DNA from: Acinetobacter zhairuonensis
GTDB taxonomy: Bacteria; Pseudomonadota; Gammaproteobacteria; Pseudomonadales; Moraxellaceae
Assembly (NCBI RefSeq): GCF_022601715.1
Contig: NZ_JAKVIM010000004.1
Coordinates: 1-64,000 of the forward strand
DNA length: 64,000 nucleotides
Direction: 5' to 3'
Part shown: piece by piece, positions 1-8,721 of the stretch
Layout: the number at the start of each line of letters is the position of its first letter
How positions within the stretch are numbered: position 1 is the stretch's first letter
Translations under genes and position numbers: made by a program
The notes under the pieces: model-generated
The model's input: the letters and a program-made list of their open reading frames with translations, nothing else
Told to the model about the DNA's origin: nothing
Database searches by the model: none

Positions 1-73
1 TGGCGAGACCCAGGATCGAACTGGGGACACACGGATTTTCAATCCGTTGCTCTACCTACTGAGCTATCACGCC
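1..73 (-). tRNA. tRNA-Phe (GAA), copy 1, cut at the window edge
   Basis: On the minus strand this folds as a tRNA with anticodon loop TTGAAAA (anticodon GAA, phenylalanine) and a normal T arm with GTTCGATCC. The body is identical to the copy at 212-287. The window begins at the discriminator A, so the CCA end (encoded in the other copy) lies outside. The acceptor stem GGCGTGA/TCTCGCC carries a U-U opposition at the fifth pair in both copies. Confidence 0.96.
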
Positions 74-154
74 GATGCCGTGTATTAAGCCGTATCTGAG
101 TTGAATAGTCAATCCTAATTCTCATTATTTTAATCGTTTGAATATTTTTTACCC

Positions 155-183
155 AAAAAAAATCCCTGATGGGATCAGGGATT
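155..183 (-). terminator. Rho-independent terminator between the two tRNA-Phe genes
   Basis: Perfect 10-bp stem AATCCCTGAT/ATCAGGGATT (161-170 and 174-183) with a three-base GGG loop, followed on the minus strand by a run of T. It sits just downstream of the second tRNA-Phe, so the two copies may be separate transcription units. Confidence 0.85.
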
Positions 184-211
184 GAAAACACAAATTTGGT
201 TTTAAAATATA

Positions 212-287
212 TGGTGGCGAGACCCAGGATCGAACTGGGGACACACGGATTTTCAATCCGTTGCTCTACCTACTGAGCTATCACGCC
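212..287 (-). tRNA. tRNA-Phe (GAA), copy 2
   Basis: Complete tRNA with encoded CCA, anticodon GAA. The same 73-nt body as copy 1 is repeated 138 nt away, which indicates a recent duplication or ongoing gene conversion. Confidence 0.97.
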
Positions 288-424
288 GATGGGGCGTATT
301 AAAGCGTTTTAAGATACATCAGTCAAGCAGATTTTTATTATTCTTGTATCGAATGATTGCTTTTTCATCAAAACTTCACTTCTGCTCTAAAAAGATTACC
401 TACCCTTGATCCTCTTTAATAAAA

Positions 425-446
425 AAAGCAGCATAACTGCTGCTTT
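425..446. terminator. Bidirectional terminator hairpin
   Basis: Stem AAAGCAGCA (425-433) and TGCTGCTTT (438-446) with loop TAAC and an A-run on its left. It lies downstream of the minus-strand acetyltransferase gene and most likely ends that transcript. Confidence 0.8.
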
Positions 447-499
447 CCTTATTAAATACTCATGCCCACGAGGCAACTAGCACAAGTTAGCTCTTCCAC

Positions 500-883
500 T
501 TAACTCGGCAACTTATTTAAATGCGCCAAACAACGGTGAATTGCACCACAACCGGGTTCAAATATTTTCACCCCTTTAGCCTCTTCCATACGACAAACTT
601 CTTCGACCAACCGTTCAGCGACACCACGACCCCGATTGGCTGGATGAACCACTACATATTCTAGGGTTTTACTTTCACCCTGCCCTGTACACCAAATTGC
701 ACCTATCACTTTGGTATTAAATTCTGCGGTGTAAACTAGGGTATACTGAGCTAAGTTTTGTTCAAGTTGTTCGATGGCATCTTGCCCGTCACCAAATTCT
801 GGGCTGGTGTCATACAGTCGCTCAAGCTGGCTGCGAATCTCTTCATTTTCTAGTGAAGTATAAGCATGTACGGTGATAGGCAT
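500..883 (-). CDS. PanZ-like GNAT-fold acetyl-CoA sensor/acetyltransferase
   Basis: A 127-residue single-domain GNAT protein. The acetyl-CoA pyrophosphate loop RGRGVA follows the beta-4 segment LEYVVVHP, around residues 75-90. Length and organisation match PanZ/PanM, which in enterobacteria binds acetyl-CoA and promotes maturation and feedback control of aspartate decarboxylase PanD in pantothenate synthesis. Whether this copy is a PanD partner or an ordinary N-acetyltransferase cannot be read from sequence. The start is supported by AGGAGG nine bases upstream. It is divergent from hisB. Confidence 0.75.
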   Translation of the reverse strand: MPITVHAYTSLENEEIRSQLERLYDTSPEFGDGQDAIEQLEQNLAQYTLVYTAEFNTKVIGAIWCTGQGESKTLEYVVVHPANRGRGVAERLVEEVCRMEEAKGVKIFEPGCGAIHRCLAHLNKLPS

Positions 884-979
884 TGATAAACCCTCCTGAG
901 CAATCTAATATGCGGTGATTTCGTCACGGCGAAAAACAGTTTACATCAATCATTTTTGACGTTTTTGAGGAACGTGTCT

Positions 980-1573
980 ATGACAGAACGTATCAGTGAA
1001 GTGGTAAGAAATACCAACGAAACCAAAATTCGAGTTCGTTTAAATCTCGATGGTACAGGTCAAGGCACTTTAAACACTGGAGTTCCTTTTTTAGACCATA
1101 TGATTGATCAAATCAAGCGGCATGGACTATTTGATATCGATATCCATTGTGACGGCGACTTGGAAATTGATGATCACCATACCGTAGAAGACTGTGGTAT
1201 TACCCTTGGTCAGGCTTTTGCCCAAGCATTAGGTGATAAAAAAGGCTTACGTCGTTATGGGCATTTTTATGCACCACTGGATGAATCATTAAGCCGTGCT
1301 GTGGTTGATCTTTCTGGTCGTCCGGGTTTATTTATGGATATTCCCTTCACGCGTGCCATGATTGGTCGTTTTGATGTGGATTTATTCTCAGAATTCTTCC
1401 AGGGTTTCGTCAATCATGCCCTCATGACGGTGCACATTGACAATCTTAAAGGTAAAAACAGCCACCACCAAATTGAAAGTGTGTTCAAAGCTTTTGCTCG
1501 CGCACTGCGTATGGCATGTGAAGTTGACCCTCGCGCAGCCAATACCATTGCTTCAACCAAAGGAAGTTTGTAA
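980..1573 (+). CDS. hisB: Imidazoleglycerol-phosphate dehydratase
   Basis: Monofunctional HisB of 197 residues, step six of histidine synthesis (imidazoleglycerol phosphate to imidazole-acetol phosphate), cytosolic and Mn-dependent. The paired metal-binding motifs DHHTVED and SHHQIES are both present. An upstream TTG at 956 would add eight residues, but ATG 980 has GAGGA nine bases before it and gives the usual N-terminus. The stop overlaps the start of hisH by one base (TAATG), so the two are translationally coupled. Confidence 0.97.
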   Translation: MTERISEVVRNTNETKIRVRLNLDGTGQGTLNTGVPFLDHMIDQIKRHGLFDIDIHCDGDLEIDDHHTVEDCGITLGQAFAQALGDKKGLRRYGHFYAPLDESLSRAVVDLSGRPGLFMDIPFTRAMIGRFDVDLFSEFFQGFVNHALMTVHIDNLKGKNSHHQIESVFKAFARALRMACEVDPRAANTIASTKGSL

Positions 1574-2190
1574 TGACGCGTATTGCACTTCTTGACTATG
1601 GCATGGGCAATTTGCACTCGGCTGCAAAAGCATTAGAGCATGTCGGTGCTACGGTGGATGTCACCAACGATCCAAAACTGATTGCCCAAGCGGATAAAAT
1701 TGTCTTCCCTGGCGTGGGTGCCATGCGTGACTGCATGCAAGGTATGCATGAAGCAGGCATTGATGAAGTGGTGCGTAAAGCGGCTTTTAACAAACCCGTT
1801 TTAGCCATTTGCGTTGGTATGCAAGCCCTGATGCAGCATTCTGAAGAAAATGGTGGTGCAGACGCACTGGGTATTTTTGAAGGTGAAGTCAAACACTTCC
1901 CAACCATGCAAGGCTTAAAAGTACCGCACATGGGCTGGAATCAGGTTCATCAGGCTGATCCAAGCCATCCAATGTGGAACAACATTGAACAAGATGCGCG
2001 TTTCTACTTTGTGCATAGCTTCTATGTCGAACCGAAAGACAGCAGCATTGTCGCCGCGACTTGTGATTATGGCATCCAGTTCTGTACTGCACTACATAAA
2101 GAGAATCTGTTTGCTACGCAGTTCCACCCAGAAAAGAGTCATACTGCGGGTCTGCAATTGCTGAAAAACTTTGTGGAATGGGATATTTAA
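1573..2190 (+). CDS. hisH: Imidazole glycerol phosphate synthase, glutaminase subunit
   Basis: A 205-residue class I glutamine amidotransferase. It releases ammonia from glutamine and passes it to HisF, whose gene is about 9 kb away at 11150. The catalytic cysteine is in AICVGMQ (about residue 80), the oxyanion segment is PGVGA (46-50), and the His-Glu pair is in HPEKS near residue 186. It shares its start with the hisB stop. Confidence 0.97.
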   Translation: MTRIALLDYGMGNLHSAAKALEHVGATVDVTNDPKLIAQADKIVFPGVGAMRDCMQGMHEAGIDEVVRKAAFNKPVLAICVGMQALMQHSEENGGADALGIFEGEVKHFPTMQGLKVPHMGWNQVHQADPSHPMWNNIEQDARFYFVHSFYVEPKDSSIVAATCDYGIQFCTALHKENLFATQFHPEKSHTAGLQLLKNFVEWDI

Positions 2191-2216
2191 ACCTACTTCA
2201 TTTTGTTTCTACACTT

Positions 2217-2245
2217 AAAGCCTAGTTGACCTAGGCTTTATTTTT
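2217..2245 (+). terminator. Terminator after hisBH
   Basis: Stem AAAGCCTAG/CTAGGCTTT with loop TTGAC, followed by ATTTTT. It separates hisBH from the exonuclease-like gene. Confidence 0.85.
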
Positions 2246-2292
2246 GCCAGATGATACGGTTTAGAACATTGCCGAATATATGGCCTTACTTT

Positions 2293-2925
2293 ATGACCAC
2301 CCAAATTCCCTCTCCTCTTCCTACAAAAGAACAAATTCAACAATTACCCCTTTTTCAAAATTTAGCGTCTGAACAAATTCAACTTATTACCAACTTGACC
2401 CAATGTGATGCCTTACAAGAGGAGTTGTTTGCAGCGCCTTTATTTGGTTTTGATTCCGAGTCAAAACCAACATTTCGTAAAGGTGAAGTTGCCACGGGTC
2501 CCCATGTGATTCAATTGGCAACTGCGGACAAGGCCTATATTTTCCAGATCAGTCCTGCCATTCTGGATTTTCTGACCCCAATTTTTGAAAGCCCAACACA
2601 ACTTAAAGTCGGTTTTGGGCTGAAAAATGATGCGCATCTGTTTCGTAAAAAAGGCATTCATTTCAATCAAGTGCTCGATCTTTCCAAAGCCTTTCACGCA
2701 TTTGGCATTACGACCCCAGTCGGGGTGAAAAATGCCATGGCATTGCTGTTTCAGGTCAATTTCCCGAAAAGTAAAAGTATCAGCACCTCGAACTGGAGCA
2801 GATTCCCCTTAAGTTCCGCACAAATCCAATATGCTGCGGCAGATGCCTACGCCCCTGTGCTGATTTATCAAGAATTGCTGCGTTTAGGCATCACTTTGCC
2901 CGCTGCACAGCATAGAACGAAATAA
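2293..2925 (+). CDS. RNase D-like 3'-5' exonuclease-domain protein
   Basis: About 210 residues with the three motifs of the DEDDy exonuclease fold. Exo I is FGFDSESKP (Asp54 and Glu56 counted from ATG 2293), Exo II is in KVGFGLKNDAHLF, and Exo III is YAAADAY, with the Tyr-X3-Asp spacing. It has no HRDC domain, so it is a minimal single-domain member rather than RNase D itself. The substrate is unknown. The frame is open from ATG 2251, which would add 14 residues. Neither start has a convincing ribosome site, and 2293 is chosen because homologous domains start close to it. It lies between hisBH and hisA. Confidence 0.75.
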   Translation: MTTQIPSPLPTKEQIQQLPLFQNLASEQIQLITNLTQCDALQEELFAAPLFGFDSESKPTFRKGEVATGPHVIQLATADKAYIFQISPAILDFLTPIFESPTQLKVGFGLKNDAHLFRKKGIHFNQVLDLSKAFHAFGITTPVGVKNAMALLFQVNFPKSKSISTSNWSRFPLSSAQIQYAAADAYAPVLIYQELLRLGITLPAAQHRTK

Positions 2926-3012
2926 AAGCAACATCTTAGGCTTAGATATTTGCCAATACTTTGCTAAGATTGCTGCAAATTACTTCAATAAGATCGGGTA
3001 AGGAGCGAAAGC

Positions 3013-3744
3013 ATGCTGATCATCCCTGCAATTGACCTGAAAGATGGCAAATGTGTGCGTTTAAAACAAGGCCGTATGGAAGACGATACCGTATTTTCTG
3101 ATGACCCTGTAGCAACTGCACAGCATTGGGTGAATGAAGGCGCTCGCCGCTTACATTTGGTCGATCTAAATGGTGCTTTCGCAGGTACACCAATTCATAA
3201 GCCTGTGGTTGAAGCGATTGCCAAAGCGCAGCCTGATTTGCCAATTCAAATTGGTGGCGGTATCCGTTCACTCGAAACGATTGAGCACTATCTTGATGCA
3301 GGCGTGTCTTTTGTGATTATTGGCACCAAAGCCGTGAAAGAGCCTGAGTTTGTCGAAGAAGCATGTAAGAAATTCGCAGGTCGTATCATTGTCGGGATTG
3401 ATGCCATGAATGGCATGGTCGCGACCGATGGCTGGGCGAATGTCACTGACGTTAAAGCAACCGATTTGGCTAAACGTTTTGCCGATGCAGGCGTATCCAG
3501 TATTGTGTACACCGATATTGCACGTGACGGCATGATGCAAGGTGTGAATGTGGAACAAACTGTCCACTTGGCACAATACTCAGGCTTGCCTGTGATTGCT
3601 TCTGGTGGCGTGACCAACTTGGATGACGTGCGTAACCTAAAAGGTCAACCGGGTATTCTAGGTGCGATTACCGGTCGTGCAATTTATGAAGGTTCATTGA
3701 ACTTGCGTGAAGCACAACTGTTATTGGATGAGCAAGCGCTCTAA
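3013..3744 (+). CDS. hisA: Phosphoribosylformimino-5-aminoimidazole carboxamide ribotide isomerase
   Basis: A 243-residue TIM barrel that converts ProFAR to PRFAR, the substrate of HisF-HisH. The general acid/base aspartates are Asp8 in IPAIDLKDG and the Asp of YTDIARDG. The phosphate loops IGGGIRS and ASGGVTN are intact. AAGGAG precedes the start. It is followed by a strong terminator. Confidence 0.97.
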   Translation: MLIIPAIDLKDGKCVRLKQGRMEDDTVFSDDPVATAQHWVNEGARRLHLVDLNGAFAGTPIHKPVVEAIAKAQPDLPIQIGGGIRSLETIEHYLDAGVSFVIIGTKAVKEPEFVEEACKKFAGRIIVGIDAMNGMVATDGWANVTDVKATDLAKRFADAGVSSIVYTDIARDGMMQGVNVEQTVHLAQYSGLPVIASGGVTNLDDVRNLKGQPGILGAITGRAIYEGSLNLREAQLLLDEQAL

Positions 3745-3755
3745 TCCTAAGCACT

Positions 3756-3784
3756 AAAAAAGAGGTCACTTGACCTCTTTTTTT
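3756..3784. terminator. Terminator between hisA and the XRE-cupin gene
   Basis: Stem AAAAAGAGGTCA/TGACCTCTTTTT with a two-base loop CT and T/A runs on both sides. It can serve hisA and the convergent regulator gene. Confidence 0.88.
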
Positions 3785-3819
3785 GTCGCTGAATATCATA
3801 TTCAACCAATCATTTCGGT

Positions 3820-4368
3820 TTAGTAAATCGCATTCCGAATAAATTTCAGTGGCATGGCTGCCTGATTGATGTAGCGATATTCGATGGTACTTGCGTACAC
3901 AATCGATTCCCCTGCGCGCAGCACTTTCATTTCACCCGCCAAATCTAGGGTCAATTCGCCTTCAATCACATACAGCATCTCGCGCCAACCTTCTGGGTCA
4001 GGTTCAGCACAATACTGTTCATTCGGTGCGAGCGTCCACGTCCAGAGTTCCACTTTTTTACTGGCCGATGCCGAAGCCAACAGTTTTGCCTCACTTTGCT
4101 CTTGCGTGCCCTGCCAAGCCAAGGCATTTACTACCGCTTGTCCTTGCTGTTCAGGAGCTGCGATGATCTGGGCAAAATCGACTTCCAGTACATCGGCAAT
4201 CAAACTGAGTTTCGCTAGACTGATATTGTCCTGTCCTGTCTCGACGCCTGCCACCATACGACGACTTAAACCAGCCAAATCCGCCAATTGCTGCTGGCTC
4301 AAGCCTCTTAAATTGCGATAGTGGCGCACATTTTGACTGACATATTGTAAAACTTCAGGCTGCTTCAT
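3820..4368 (-). CDS. XRE-family regulator with C-terminal cupin sensor domain
   Basis: A 182-residue cytosolic transcription factor. An HTH_3/XRE domain lies at about residues 10-64 (LSQQQLADLAGLSRR), and a small cupin barrel at about 105-180 (PDPEGWREMLYVIEGELTL) probably binds the effector. It faces the EamA exporter gene, and two matching palindromes in the shared promoter region (4390-4448) are its likely operators. The inferred job is control of the exporter and of itself. The ligand is unknown. Confidence 0.88.
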   Translation of the reverse strand: MKQPEVLQYVSQNVRHYRNLRGLSQQQLADLAGLSRRMVAGVETGQDNISLAKLSLIADVLEVDFAQIIAAPEQQGQAVVNALAWQGTQEQSEAKLLASASASKKVELWTWTLAPNEQYCAEPDPEGWREMLYVIEGELTLDLAGEMKVLRAGESIVYASTIEYRYINQAAMPLKFIRNAIY

Positions 4369-4389
4369 ACAGGTGTTTCAAGAAAACAT

Positions 4390-4448
4390 TGCGCAGTATA
4401 TTGCACAAAAAATAAAAGCATGGCAAGCTATGTGCAATATATTGCACA
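4390..4448. promoter_or_regulatory. Paired 18-bp palindromic operators between XRE-cupin and EamA genes
   Basis: The right copy, TGTGCAATATATTGCACA (4431-4448), is a perfect palindrome. The left copy (4390-4407) matches it at 16 of 18 positions. The centres are 41 bp apart, close to four helical turns, which suits two regulator dimers on one face. The right copy ends 16 bp before the exporter start and contains TATATT. The left copy contains TATACT on the minus strand, where a regulator promoter would lie. Confidence 0.8.
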
Positions 4449-4463
4449 ACCCCCATCATCATT

Positions 4464-5363
4464 ATGTTCACCGCACGTTTTGGTTCTAAAGCACCAGTCA
4501 TTGCCCTAATCCTAATTACCTTTATTTGGGGCGGTACCTTTTTGACGGTTAAATATGCGTTAAATTTCAGTTCACCGATGTTTTTTGTCGGGCTGCGCTT
4601 TGCCTGTGCCGCGACCCTGATTGGCTTGCTGTCTTGGAAACAGTTGAAACACATCACCCGTCAGGATGTGTGGGCTGGGTTTATTATTGGCTGTATGCTG
4701 ACGATTGGTTATGGCACACAAACGGTTGGTTTAAAGAGCATCAGCAGTAGTGAATCCGCATTTTTAACCGCGCTGTATGTGCCACTGGTGCCGGTATTGT
4801 TGTGGTTGATCTTCCGCAAAACCCCACATTTCATGATCTGGATTGGCGCGTGCTGTGCATTTCTCGGTTTAGTGTTACTCACAGGTAACGGTTTGCAAGC
4901 CATTTCGCTCAATTTCGGTCAGGTGGTGACTTTATTGGGGGCGATTGGCATCGCACTGGAAATCATTCTGATTGGCTATTTTGCCCCGAAAGTCAATTTG
5001 GCCCGTGTCACCGTGATTCAACTGACAGTCGGTTCAATCCTGTCTTTTGCCGCTATGCCGCTGGTGGGAGAGCATCAAATTCCAGCATTTTCATGGCCAT
5101 TAGTTAGCATCGCTTTTGCCTTGGGGCTTGCCAGCGCCATGATTCAATACGTGATGAACTGGGCACAGCGTTCGGTCAATCCGTCTCAGGCTGCCATTAT
5201 TTATGCAGGTGAACCTGTCTGGGCGGCATTGTTTGGTCGTCTGGCTGGTGAGCGTTTAGCACCACTGGCTCTACTGGGGGGCGTACTGGTGGTGTTTGGC
5301 ATTCTGATCAGTGAATGGAAGCCAAAATTATTAAAATCAAAGAAAGAAGCTAAACAAGTTTAA
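4464..5363 (+). CDS. EamA/DMT-family inner-membrane transporter
   Basis: A 299-residue protein with ten hydrophobic segments in two EamA repeats of five, as in RhaT/YdcZ-type metabolite exporters. It begins with TFIWGGTF, a common DMT signature, and the second repeat ends in EPVWAALFGRLAGERL. The substrate is unknown. The gene is divergent from the XRE-cupin regulator and its start is only 16 bp from an operator half, with no clear Shine-Dalgarno sequence, so repression by blocking initiation is likely. Confidence 0.85.
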   Translation: MFTARFGSKAPVIALILITFIWGGTFLTVKYALNFSSPMFFVGLRFACAATLIGLLSWKQLKHITRQDVWAGFIIGCMLTIGYGTQTVGLKSISSSESAFLTALYVPLVPVLLWLIFRKTPHFMIWIGACCAFLGLVLLTGNGLQAISLNFGQVVTLLGAIGIALEIILIGYFAPKVNLARVTVIQLTVGSILSFAAMPLVGEHQIPAFSWPLVSIAFALGLASAMIQYVMNWAQRSVNPSQAAIIYAGEPVWAALFGRLAGERLAPLALLGGVLVVFGILISEWKPKLLKSKKEAKQV

Positions 5364-5371
5364 GTTACAAC

Positions 5372-5402
5372 ACGAAGTCGCCTTGATCTCTGGCGACTTC
5401 GT
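5372..5402. terminator. Hairpin between convergent genes, probable weak terminator
   Basis: Perfect 11-bp stem ACGAAGTCGCC/GGCGACTTCGT with a nine-base loop between the EamA and FAD-oxidase genes. There is no T-run on either side. Confidence 0.5.
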
Positions 5403-5417
5403 CATGAGGGTGAATAA

Positions 5418-6830
5418 TTAGAAAGACACCATTTTACCCGGATTCACCATCGCCCCCAAACTATACGCACTTTTCGCCATCGGAATCACCACAGGCGCTA
5501 AGGCACGACCAAAAAAAATATCCTGATGCTGAATATGCGTCAGCATCTGAAAATCATCCGCCTGACCACAGAAGTCATCGGCAATCGCTTTACCAATCCG
5601 CACCGTCTGCGCCACACCATGCCCACTCCAGCCTTGTACCGCATAGATTGGGTATTTATCGCCAAACTTACGGCTATCGGCTGCGCCATTCATAGTGAGA
5701 TCGGTCGTCCCACTCCAAACAAAATCCAGTGCTACATTTTTAAGTTGCGGGAACACGTGCTGAATCCGCCCCAATAAATATTGATGTGTCTTTTCTGGGG
5801 TCCAGCAAGAGCCTGTACCTTCCCCTCCAAATAACAAGCGGTTCTGAGATACACCACGGTAATAGTCAATTTGGAACTGGGTATCGTACACAGGCGTATC
5901 CGACGGCAATAACTCTTTTAAGTCTACTTCCAGCGGTGCTGTGGTGCAGACATAGGTATAAAACGGAATGGTGGTTTGGTTATGCTGTTCTAACAGCTTG
6001 AATGATGCATGATGCACTGCCATGACGACACTCTTACGTGCCTTAATCACGCCAGCTTGGGTCGTGACATAGATGCCATCTTCACGTTCCTGTACCGAAA
6101 GTACTTCGGTTTGCTCGTAGATCTTGCCACCATTCTGGCAAAATCCATAGGCCAAACCGCGATTCAATGCCAAAGGATGAATCTGTCCACCTAAGCTGTC
6201 CAGCAAACCGCCAAAATAATTATCCGAATTGACATGCTGCAACAGCTCATGTTTCCCCACCACATGGGTATGATCTTCACCTAAATATTTACGTGCATCG
6301 GCAGCTTGGGTGAGTGCCACCAAATGCCCTTCGTGCACCGCTGCGGTAATATGCCCCTGCTTACGCTGTAAATCGAGCTCGTAACGCGCTGCAATCTCAT
6401 CAATTAAAGTCATGGCTTCAGTCGAAGTAAAGTGCCACAAACGCTTAGCTTCGGCATAGCCAAAATGGTGAAGCATTTCTTCGGCTTCCCAACGCGCCAA
6501 ACCTGGGGTAAGTTGACCACCATTGCGTCCTGATGCCGCACCACCAATTCGATTTTTCTCGACCAGAACCGTCTCCACCCCTTGTTCCGCTAAATGCAGT
6601 GCTGTTGAGGTTCCAAGTAAACCACCACCAATCACCAGCACATCGCAGACAATATCGGCATTCAGTGCATCAAAACGATGCCAGTCTTGCAATGAACTTT
6701 CATAATAGTTGGCAGGATGCTCAAACTGCCCACGTGTATCAGGAATCCAGTTCCACTCTTTGCCACTTTGTGGCTGATGGCTGGCTTTGAATTCCACATC
6801 TTCTAGAAATTTTGGCTTATTGATTTGCAT
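5418..6830 (-). CDS. PuuB-like FAD-dependent amine oxidase (DAO family)
   Basis: About 470 residues. The FAD-binding GGGLLG lies at residues 68-73 and is followed by ASGRNGGQL, and the C-terminal FAD loop is VQGWSGHGV. Homology runs along the whole of gamma-glutamylputrescine oxidase PuuB, which oxidises glutamylated putrescine to the aldehyde. The N-terminus is about 45 residues longer than PuuB. ATG 6830 is preferred over GTG 6842 because GAGAG lies six bases upstream. It is the second gene after the PuuP-like importer, 36 bp away. No puuA, puuC or puuD is in the window, so the exact substrate is an inference. Confidence 0.82.
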   Translation of the reverse strand: MQINKPKFLEDVEFKASHQPQSGKEWNWIPDTRGQFEHPANYYESSLQDWHRFDALNADIVCDVLVIGGGLLGTSTALHLAEQGVETVLVEKNRIGGAASGRNGGQLTPGLARWEAEEMLHHFGYAEAKRLWHFTSTEAMTLIDEIAARYELDLQRKQGHITAAVHEGHLVALTQAADARKYLGEDHTHVVGKHELLQHVNSDNYFGGLLDSLGGQIHPLALNRGLAYGFCQNGGKIYEQTEVLSVQEREDGIYVTTQAGVIKARKSVVMAVHHASFKLLEQHNQTTIPFYTYVCTTAPLEVDLKELLPSDTPVYDTQFQIDYYRGVSQNRLLFGGEGTGSCWTPEKTHQYLLGRIQHVFPQLKNVALDFVWSGTTDLTMNGAADSRKFGDKYPIYAVQGWSGHGVAQTVRIGKAIADDFCGQADDFQMLTHIQHQDIFFGRALAPVVIPMAKSAYSLGAMVNPGKMVSF

Positions 6831-6866
6831 ATTTTCTCTCACTTCTCTTAGATCTACACGTCAACA

Positions 6867-8198
6867 TTAATAGGCATTGCCAATCACAATATTTTGCTTT
6901 TTCAGTTTCTTATAAATAAAGATCACGATGCCGACTGCCAGCCATGCCAGACCAAACATCAAGGCTGATTTTTCGAGGTTGAACCAGAGGCATAAAATAG
7001 CCACTACAGAAATGAGCGGTAAGAACAGGTTTTTAAATTTATTGTTCCAGCCCTGACGTTGCTTCTCGTGTACATAAAATTTCATAAAGACCGAGAAATT
7101 GACGGCGGTAAAGGCAATCAAAGCGCCAAAACTGATCATGCTGACCACGGTTGCCAAATCCAGCACGATTGCCAGCAAGCAAATCACACCGATGCCCAAC
7201 ACGGCATATAACGGCGTACCCAATTTACTGTGCACCTGACCCAAAGTGCCTTTATGGAAAATGCCGTCACGTCCCATAATATGTAGCAAGCGCGATGCAC
7301 TGGCATGGGTGGCCATACCTGAAGCAAAGGTATTCATAATTTGCGCGCAAAGGAAAACCGCTTGGAACAATGCCCCCCCGACATACATGACAATTTCAGG
7401 TAAAGCCGCATCAGGATCTTTGAAGCGGACATTGCTCGGAAAATACAGCTGAATAAACCAAGATGCGGTAAAGAAAATCACCCCACCAATTAAAGTGGTA
7501 TAGATCACTGCACGTGGAATGGTTTTCTTCGGATCTTTGGTTTCGTGCGACAAAGTGGTGACGGCATCAAAACCCAAGAAAGAAAAACAGAGGATGGAAG
7601 CACCCGCAATCAACGGCAGAATTTCAGGATTACCATTGAACAACGGCGCCATGGTCAGTACATGCTGATAACCTTGGTCATGTCCTACACCTTGAATGAC
7701 CAGATAGACGAACAACAACATCAACACAATCGGAGCGAAGACAAAAATCAGGCTCAAATTCGCCAGCAAATTAATTCTGAAACAGTTAATCAGGGTGACC
7801 AAAGCAGTGAACAGCACCACCCATGCCCAGTACGGAACAGCTGGGATCACGGCTTCCAAATAAATACCTGCCAGCAAAGCATTAATCAATGGCAGTAAAA
7901 TATAGTCCAACAAGGCACACCACCCGACAAAGAAGCCTGCCTGCGGACCACAGGTTTCAGCCGTGTAGCTATAGGCTGACCCAGGTTGATCACTGACCCG
8001 ACTAAAACGGGCATAACTGATTGCAGTCAGCAGCATGGCAAACAGTGCCAATAAATATGCCAGTGGTACACGACCTTCCGTCACCCCCGAGACAATACCG
8101 AAGGTATCAAAGACAGTCATGGGCGTCATATACGCTACACCAATAATAATGACCTGCCATAAAGACAATGTTCTGAAAGAAACCTCGGTTTTTTTCAT
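6867..8198 (-). CDS. PuuP-like APC-superfamily putrescine/amino acid importer
   Basis: A 443-residue permease with about 12 membrane segments. Long stretches correspond closely to E. coli PuuP, for example TPMTVFDTFGIVSG near residue 25, CFSFLGFDAVTTLS near 200 and FKDPDAALPEI near 255. It is therefore probably a proton-coupled putrescine importer. It is first in a two-gene transcript with the PuuB-like oxidase. The promoter region is shared with the divergent IS630-type HTH gene. Confidence 0.85.
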   Translation of the reverse strand: MKKTEVSFRTLSLWQVIIIGVAYMTPMTVFDTFGIVSGVTEGRVPLAYLLALFAMLLTAISYARFSRVSDQPGSAYSYTAETCGPQAGFFVGWCALLDYILLPLINALLAGIYLEAVIPAVPYWAWVVLFTALVTLINCFRINLLANLSLIFVFAPIVLMLLFVYLVIQGVGHDQGYQHVLTMAPLFNGNPEILPLIAGASILCFSFLGFDAVTTLSHETKDPKKTIPRAVIYTTLIGGVIFFTASWFIQLYFPSNVRFKDPDAALPEIVMYVGGALFQAVFLCAQIMNTFASGMATHASASRLLHIMGRDGIFHKGTLGQVHSKLGTPLYAVLGIGVICLLAIVLDLATVVSMISFGALIAFTAVNFSVFMKFYVHEKQRQGWNNKFKNLFLPLISVVAILCLWFNLEKSALMFGLAWLAVGIVIFIYKKLKKQNIVIGNAY

Positions 8199-8239
8199 TT
8201 TGCCACCACTTACATATTTTATTTAACTTAATTCTTTTT

Positions 8240-8267
8240 TTGCAACAACTATGCCATATAATATAAA
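8240..8267 (+). promoter_or_regulatory. Candidate promoter of the IS630-type HTH gene
   Basis: TTGCAA (8240-8245) and TATAAA (8262-8267), separated by 16 bp and 29 bp before the start codon, in a very AT-rich divergent region. Confidence 0.45.
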
Positions 8268-8296
8268 AAATCTTATTTTAAAAATGAGACAAATTA

Positions 8297-8656
8297 ATGC
8301 CGAGATACTCAATGGAAGTGCGAAAAGCCGCAATTCAAGCCTATAAAATTACCGACTACAAAGTGGCGGTGTGCAAGCAATTTAACATTTCACGGGTCAC
8401 TTTGGATGCCTGGATCAAGCTCGAAGAAGAGACGGGTGACCTTGTCCCAAAGCCCAGCGATAAACGTGGTGCACCCAGTCACATTAAAGATTGGACAGAA
8501 TTTCAAGTCTTTGTAAAGAAAACAAAATTTCAGAATATTAGCGATTTAGTTCCCTTATTTGAACAGGAATTTGGCTATAGTGTTTCTTATGCCGTGTTGG
8601 TTCGTGCCATCCATGTTTTAGGTTTGCGCAGACGTCGCGGACGCTATTATGCTTAA
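8297..8656 (+). CDS. Solitary IS630-type helix-turn-helix protein
   Basis: A 119-residue basic protein resembling the N-terminal DNA-binding part of IS630-family transposases (HTH_Tnp_IS630). A first HTH is at about residues 8-36 (VAVCKQFNISRVTLDAWIK) and a second putative one at about 75-110. It ends in an arginine-rich tail, RRRRGRYYA. No DDE catalytic part follows in any frame and no terminal inverted repeats were seen. It is thus a remnant or, more interestingly, a domesticated DNA-binding protein. A 22-bp tandem array begins 65 bp after its stop and could be its binding site. Confidence 0.7.
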   Translation: MPRYSMEVRKAAIQAYKITDYKVAVCKQFNISRVTLDAWIKLEEETGDLVPKPSDKRGAPSHIKDWTEFQVFVKKTKFQNISDLVPLFEQEFGYSVSYAVLVRAIHVLGLRRRRGRYYA

Positions 8657-8721
8657 TCCACTGTTACTTATATTTTAAATAAAATCACTTTATAAATTTA
8701 AAAAAATAACTGTACATATAT

